Part shown: positions 60,701 to 64,000 of the stretch, piece after piece
Layout of the letters: each line of letters starts with the position of its first letter
Numbering within the stretch: the first letter of the stretch is position 1
Assembly: GCA_037074505.1 (NCBI GenBank)
Contig: CM073486.1
Span: 14,603,001-14,667,000 of the forward strand
DNA: 64,000 nt
Origin: Albizia julibrissin
Taxonomy: Eukaryota > Streptophyta > Magnoliopsida > Fabales > Fabaceae
Direction of reading: 5' to 3'
Made by a program: the position numbers and the translations under genes
The notes under the pieces: model-generated
Told to the model about the DNA's origin: nothing
What the model saw: the letters and a program-made list of their open reading frames with translations, nothing else
Database searches by the model: none

Positions 60701-63589
60701 TGAAATGCGATGTGATGTAATGTAATGATGATTACATAATTTGTTTGGTTCGTCATTAGGGAAAGACGATGCATATGCACAAAAACGTTTGATTGGATTA
60801 CATCGAATATGAGAATATATGTAAATAATATAGTAAGTGACAAAATTACCCTTTTTTACAAATATAATAATGTATATATTGGGTTCATGATAATTTTTTT
60901 CATTCCATGTAGTGTACACGCTGGGTTTATAGTAATTTTTTAATATTTAATGGTGGAAATATTATGCAGTGTATAGATTGGATTCATGTTAATATTTTAA
61001 TATTTAATTATTAGAATATTATTTAATGAGATATTTTAATATTTTTTAACGGTGGAATATAATTTTTTAAATTTTTTAATGGGGGATATTTCTTAAATTT
61101 CTATATTATTAATTATTTTTTAATATTTAATAGTGCCAATTAAAATTATTTAATATTTAACTTCATTTATGGGTGAACATTTTGGTCAATTTAAAAAATT
61201 ATAATGGCAGTAGTGTCACTTTCACATGATTACATGATATCTGCATCATCATTCATCAATCTTAGTAGTGTAATCCTGATTACATCAAATGATATAATCA
61301 TGATTACAAAATGTAATCTTTTTTACATTACATAAGCCCAACCAAACACTGTAATCACACTATTACATCAGGATTATATGTAATCATCTTTCATATAATC
61401 GAACCAAACGGGCTATAAAAAAAATTTAAGGGAAGTAACAAAGCTTCCCTATCTACCATTTTTTTTAATACATTAAAGGGTTCAACGGTGCTTGATGTGT
61501 AGGTGCTATAACATCCCTTTGATTAAGGGAAGCAATGCAAGAGCCATAGCTCCCTAGTCACTTTGTATAGTGCTTGCTTTCAAGGTCTCTATCTATCTTT
61601 TTTTTATATAAATAAATTAAAGGGATTCAATGGCCCTTGGACACCAAGGGCCATTGAATTTCCTTTTTAAGGACCTAGAAGGAGCATTTATCATCCACAA
61701 GTATTTTTTAGTAGCACTAAGAACCTATAAGTATTTTCTTTTTTTCATTAGTGCCCCAGTACCCAAAAATATTTTTTCATTAATTTATGGATATTGAGTG
61801 CGTATGCTACTAGAAAAATATTTTTGGAGTGCAAGCAAATTACTTTTGGATGTTGGGTGGTAATGGAAAAACACTTTCGGTTCTGGGTACTAAATACTGG
61901 GTGATTGTAGTAAATTATTTTAGATTGTTGAATGCACAAAAAATTAATTTAGGTATTAGATATTATTGAAAAAATATTTTAGAGTTTTTTCTTTTTAAAA
62001 AAAAAGTGCTCACCTCTTGGCAAATTAACCCAACATAGCTTAGTTTTGGAGAAAAGGATGCAACGGATGGGAGGGGGGAAAGGAGAGAAACCTGTTCCAT
62101 TTTTGTTAGGTATACTAATTAATAGGTATATTTTTTTCACTTAATTATTATCAAAATAAAACTTGAGATTCTTCAAATATAATGGAGCTTTGCTTCTTAA
62201 ACTTTCATGAAGGCCGGAAAAATTGCCATAAATAAATACTATGATGGGAGAATTAATTGCTCAGAGGTGTCTAATACATGTTTATACATAAAAAGTAATG
62301 GTACTACGAAGAATTTCATATGCAACAAATATCGGTACTCAAATTCAGGTATACAATTGGGCAAGTAATTCTCCAAATATGTATTTATGCGAAATTTTCC
62401 CCATCTTTTTAACTAGCAGGGCATCATAATGAAGTTTTCACTTGGGTTGATTGATCTTCATTGTTTTAATCAATAAATTATAGACATGTAAATCTCCTCA
62501 TACTCAAGATGCATTTAACAATAATTCAAGATGGTGCCAGTAACAAAATAAAGTTTATATATTAGTTCTCATTAAATTAATTGGACATCTTCTTAAAAAA
62601 AAACACATGGACATAACTTATACTCCATCTTATCCTTAACATAAGACCTCATTGATTTATTTGGAGAGGTTAAGGAAGCTAAATAAGTAAATTATAATAT
62701 ATGTTGTGTATTATTTAATTATATAACAGTTTATAAATTAGATAAATTAATTTTAGTATAAAAAATATAAATATAAATATAAATACTCTAAATAATTTAT
62801 TTAACTTTCTTAATTTTTTAAATTAAAATCAACTCAGTAGTAATTTGCTGCGACAACTACTTCATTTTATTATTACAGGATGGGAGAAGGATTTGTATCA
62901 TGCTATATGTGTTAACAACTGGAGTGATACAAAAATAATTCTGGATCGACACCATAATGCCTTGACTGCTGGAATATTCAATGGAAGCACAACAGCACTT
63001 CATGTGGCTGCACAGTTTGGGAATATCACCATAGTGAAGGAGTTGCTCAAATCACTCGCTCCAGAATTCCTTCTAACTGTTGATTTTCAGGGTGATACAG
63101 CACTTGCAAAGGCTTGTTGGTCTAATGGAAATACTCAAATTGCAAAATGCCTCGTAAAGAAGAATAGTGACATACTTGCCATTCCAAACATACGTGATAA
63201 TCTTCCCGTTATAGTGGCTTTTGCAAATAATTTCCAAGAAATGGGACGGTATCTTTATTCTGTCACTCCATTTGAATGCCTCACAGGCCGTTCGGGTTCT
63301 AAGCTTCTTCGTTTTTGTTTTCAAGCACAATGTTTTGGTATGTTAAGTAATAAATTACTTCTTTATTTGCTTTTGATGTTGTTATTGTCAATTCATGGCG
63401 TGCCTATATATATATGTGTGTGTGTGTGTGCAGATATCGCACTGAATTTGCTTCAACAATTCGAAGAATTGCTTTTCGTGCCCAATGATATTGAAATGAA
63501 GAATACGCCAATTCATCAAATCGCAACCTTGAACACTGTTATTCTTAGCCCAAGTGAACTTATCTTCTGGAAACGATGGATATATGACT
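57797..63589 (+). CDS. Ankyrin-repeat/PGG-domain membrane protein, copy C (partial, runs off the window)
   Basis: Exon 1 57797-57932 encodes 45 codons (MSILQDDLEQYSAMDLD to TETEEP) and ends CCAG/GTGTGTG in phase 1. Exon 2 62879-63337 starts after TTACAG as GWEKDLYHAICVNNWSD and contains two ankyrin repeats (TALHVAAQFGNITIVKELLK and GDTALAKACWSNGNTQ). Exon 3 63434-63589 reads DIALNLLQQFEELLFVPND to SELIFWKRWIYD, with donor GTTAGT. All three are open and in phase. Later exons, including the PGG membrane domain, lie outside. Intron 1 is 4.9 kb against 1.3-1.5 kb in A and B and holds transposons and a duplicated segment, so the exon 1 link is uncertain. Confidence 0.8.
58850..59065. repeat. Three diverged tandem units in copy C intron 1
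   Basis: CTTGAGAAGTTCCAAGGC, GCTTGGAAAGC and GCCTTGGAAGACGCCTTCCA, each followed by AATTTTTTTTAAA. The GCCTTGGAAG parts can form short hairpins. Confidence 0.45.
59826..59848. repeat. GA microsatellite
   Basis: About 11 GA units. Confidence 0.9.
60670..61415. mobile_element. Harbinger-like MITE 2 in copy C intron 1
   Basis: TAA at both edges (60667-60669 and 61416-61418). Ends GTGCCCATTTGGTTC and (reversed) TAGCCCGTTTGGTTC. Subterminal regions repeat TAATGATTACAT-like motifs in both orientations. Confidence 0.75.
62090..62570 (+). repeat. Second copy of the intron 1 segment in copy C
   Basis: ATCAAAATAAAACTTGAGAT, then GGAGCTTTGC, TTTCATGAAGG and GCATCATAATGAAGTT occur here and again at 58240-58350; copies A (1110-1205) and B (42900-42995) have it once. 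Confidence 0.75.
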
Positions 63590-63847
63590 GTTAGTATGAG
63601 CATACTTAAGTATATATTTCAGCTTTCCTTTCTATTTGATTATCACGTGTAGATTTTTTGTTATTTTCTCTCCATTCTTTAGATTGTACTATGCAGCATT
63701 ACGGTGGTGAATGTAGAGAAACACTATTAGTAAAAGGTTCTTACTTTGGTTTTAATTGTGGCCTGCAGAGACACACTACAGAATATAGTTTTTTTGGAAA
63801 ATGGTTAAAAAATATCATTTAAGCAAATTAATTGTTAAATGGTACCA

Positions 63848-63990
63848 ATGTGCAAGCAAGCATCCATCATGTGCAATCAGTATCCACATGTGCAAAATGC
63901 ATCCCTGTGAAAGTGCAAACACCATCCCTTGTGTGCAACAAATCATCCGCCCGTGTGCAACATACCACCCACCGTGTGCAATGGTAGCAA
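63848..63990. repeat. Degenerate 20-24 bp tandem repeat, about 7 units
   Basis: GTGCAA recurs near 63850, 63872, 63891, 63917, 63937, 63956 and 63976, usually followed about 8 bases later by ATCC or ACC. Confidence 0.6.
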
Positions 63991-64000
63991 TGAGCAATTA

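Noticed and set aside
63848..63990. CRISPR-like array.
   Set aside because: The repeats are short and degenerate with irregular spacers, in a plant intron.

Overview
This is nuclear DNA from a eudicot plant, probably woody. It is AT-rich, its genes have introns with GT/AG borders, and most of the window is transposable elements in layers. No prokaryotic signal was seen. The species cannot be named from the sequence.

Host genes. (1) A plus-strand family of ankyrin-repeat/PGG-domain membrane protein genes occurs as three units: copy A (about 151-8006), copy B (about 35100-46595, split by a transposon) and copy C (about 56390 to beyond the window end). A fourth leader remnant lies near 49650-49960. 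A and B are pseudogenes with independent lesions. C is intact as far as it can be read, but its 5' exon sits behind a composite 4.9-kb intron. (2) A J-domain (DnaJ) gene remnant: exon 1 at 19168-19197, exons 2 and 3 at 34227-34307 and 34428-34500. Its first intron holds about 12 kb of nested retrotransposons, its HPD motif reads HSD, and no C-terminal exons are found.

Mobile DNA, left to right. A Ty1/copia element (2181-5432) sits in an ankyrin exon of copy A, with its gag and protease pieces out of order and no integrase. A non-autonomous Mutator-like element (8321-11957, 9-bp target duplication) contains a solo-LTR-like element (9254-11641). Then comes a 6-kb pair of nested LTR-like elements (12928-18945 containing 14742-17933). 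A minus-strand Ty3/gypsy chromovirus-like element (19256-31185, duplication TTCTT) contains a second nested pair in mirror orientation (19913-25922 containing 21812-25003) and a CACTA element (27515-28778). Copy B exon 1 is split by a 5.6-kb Mutator-like element (36639-42286) carrying a decayed FAR1-like transposase gene. The remainder holds three hAT-type elements, two Harbinger-like elements, a 222-bp MITE with a matching empty site in copy B, and microsatellites.

Reading the layers. Target duplications set the insertion order: host gene, then gypsy element, then outer LTR, then inner LTR, with the CACTA element entering the gypsy separately. LTR pairs differ at about 17 of 250 sites in the gypsy and 7 of 248 in the copia, so the copia is younger. 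No coding system of a wholly new kind was found. The strongest observations are the two mirror-image nested LTR pairs, the Mutator insertion with its palindromic terminal motif, and the J-domain gene broken by nested elements.
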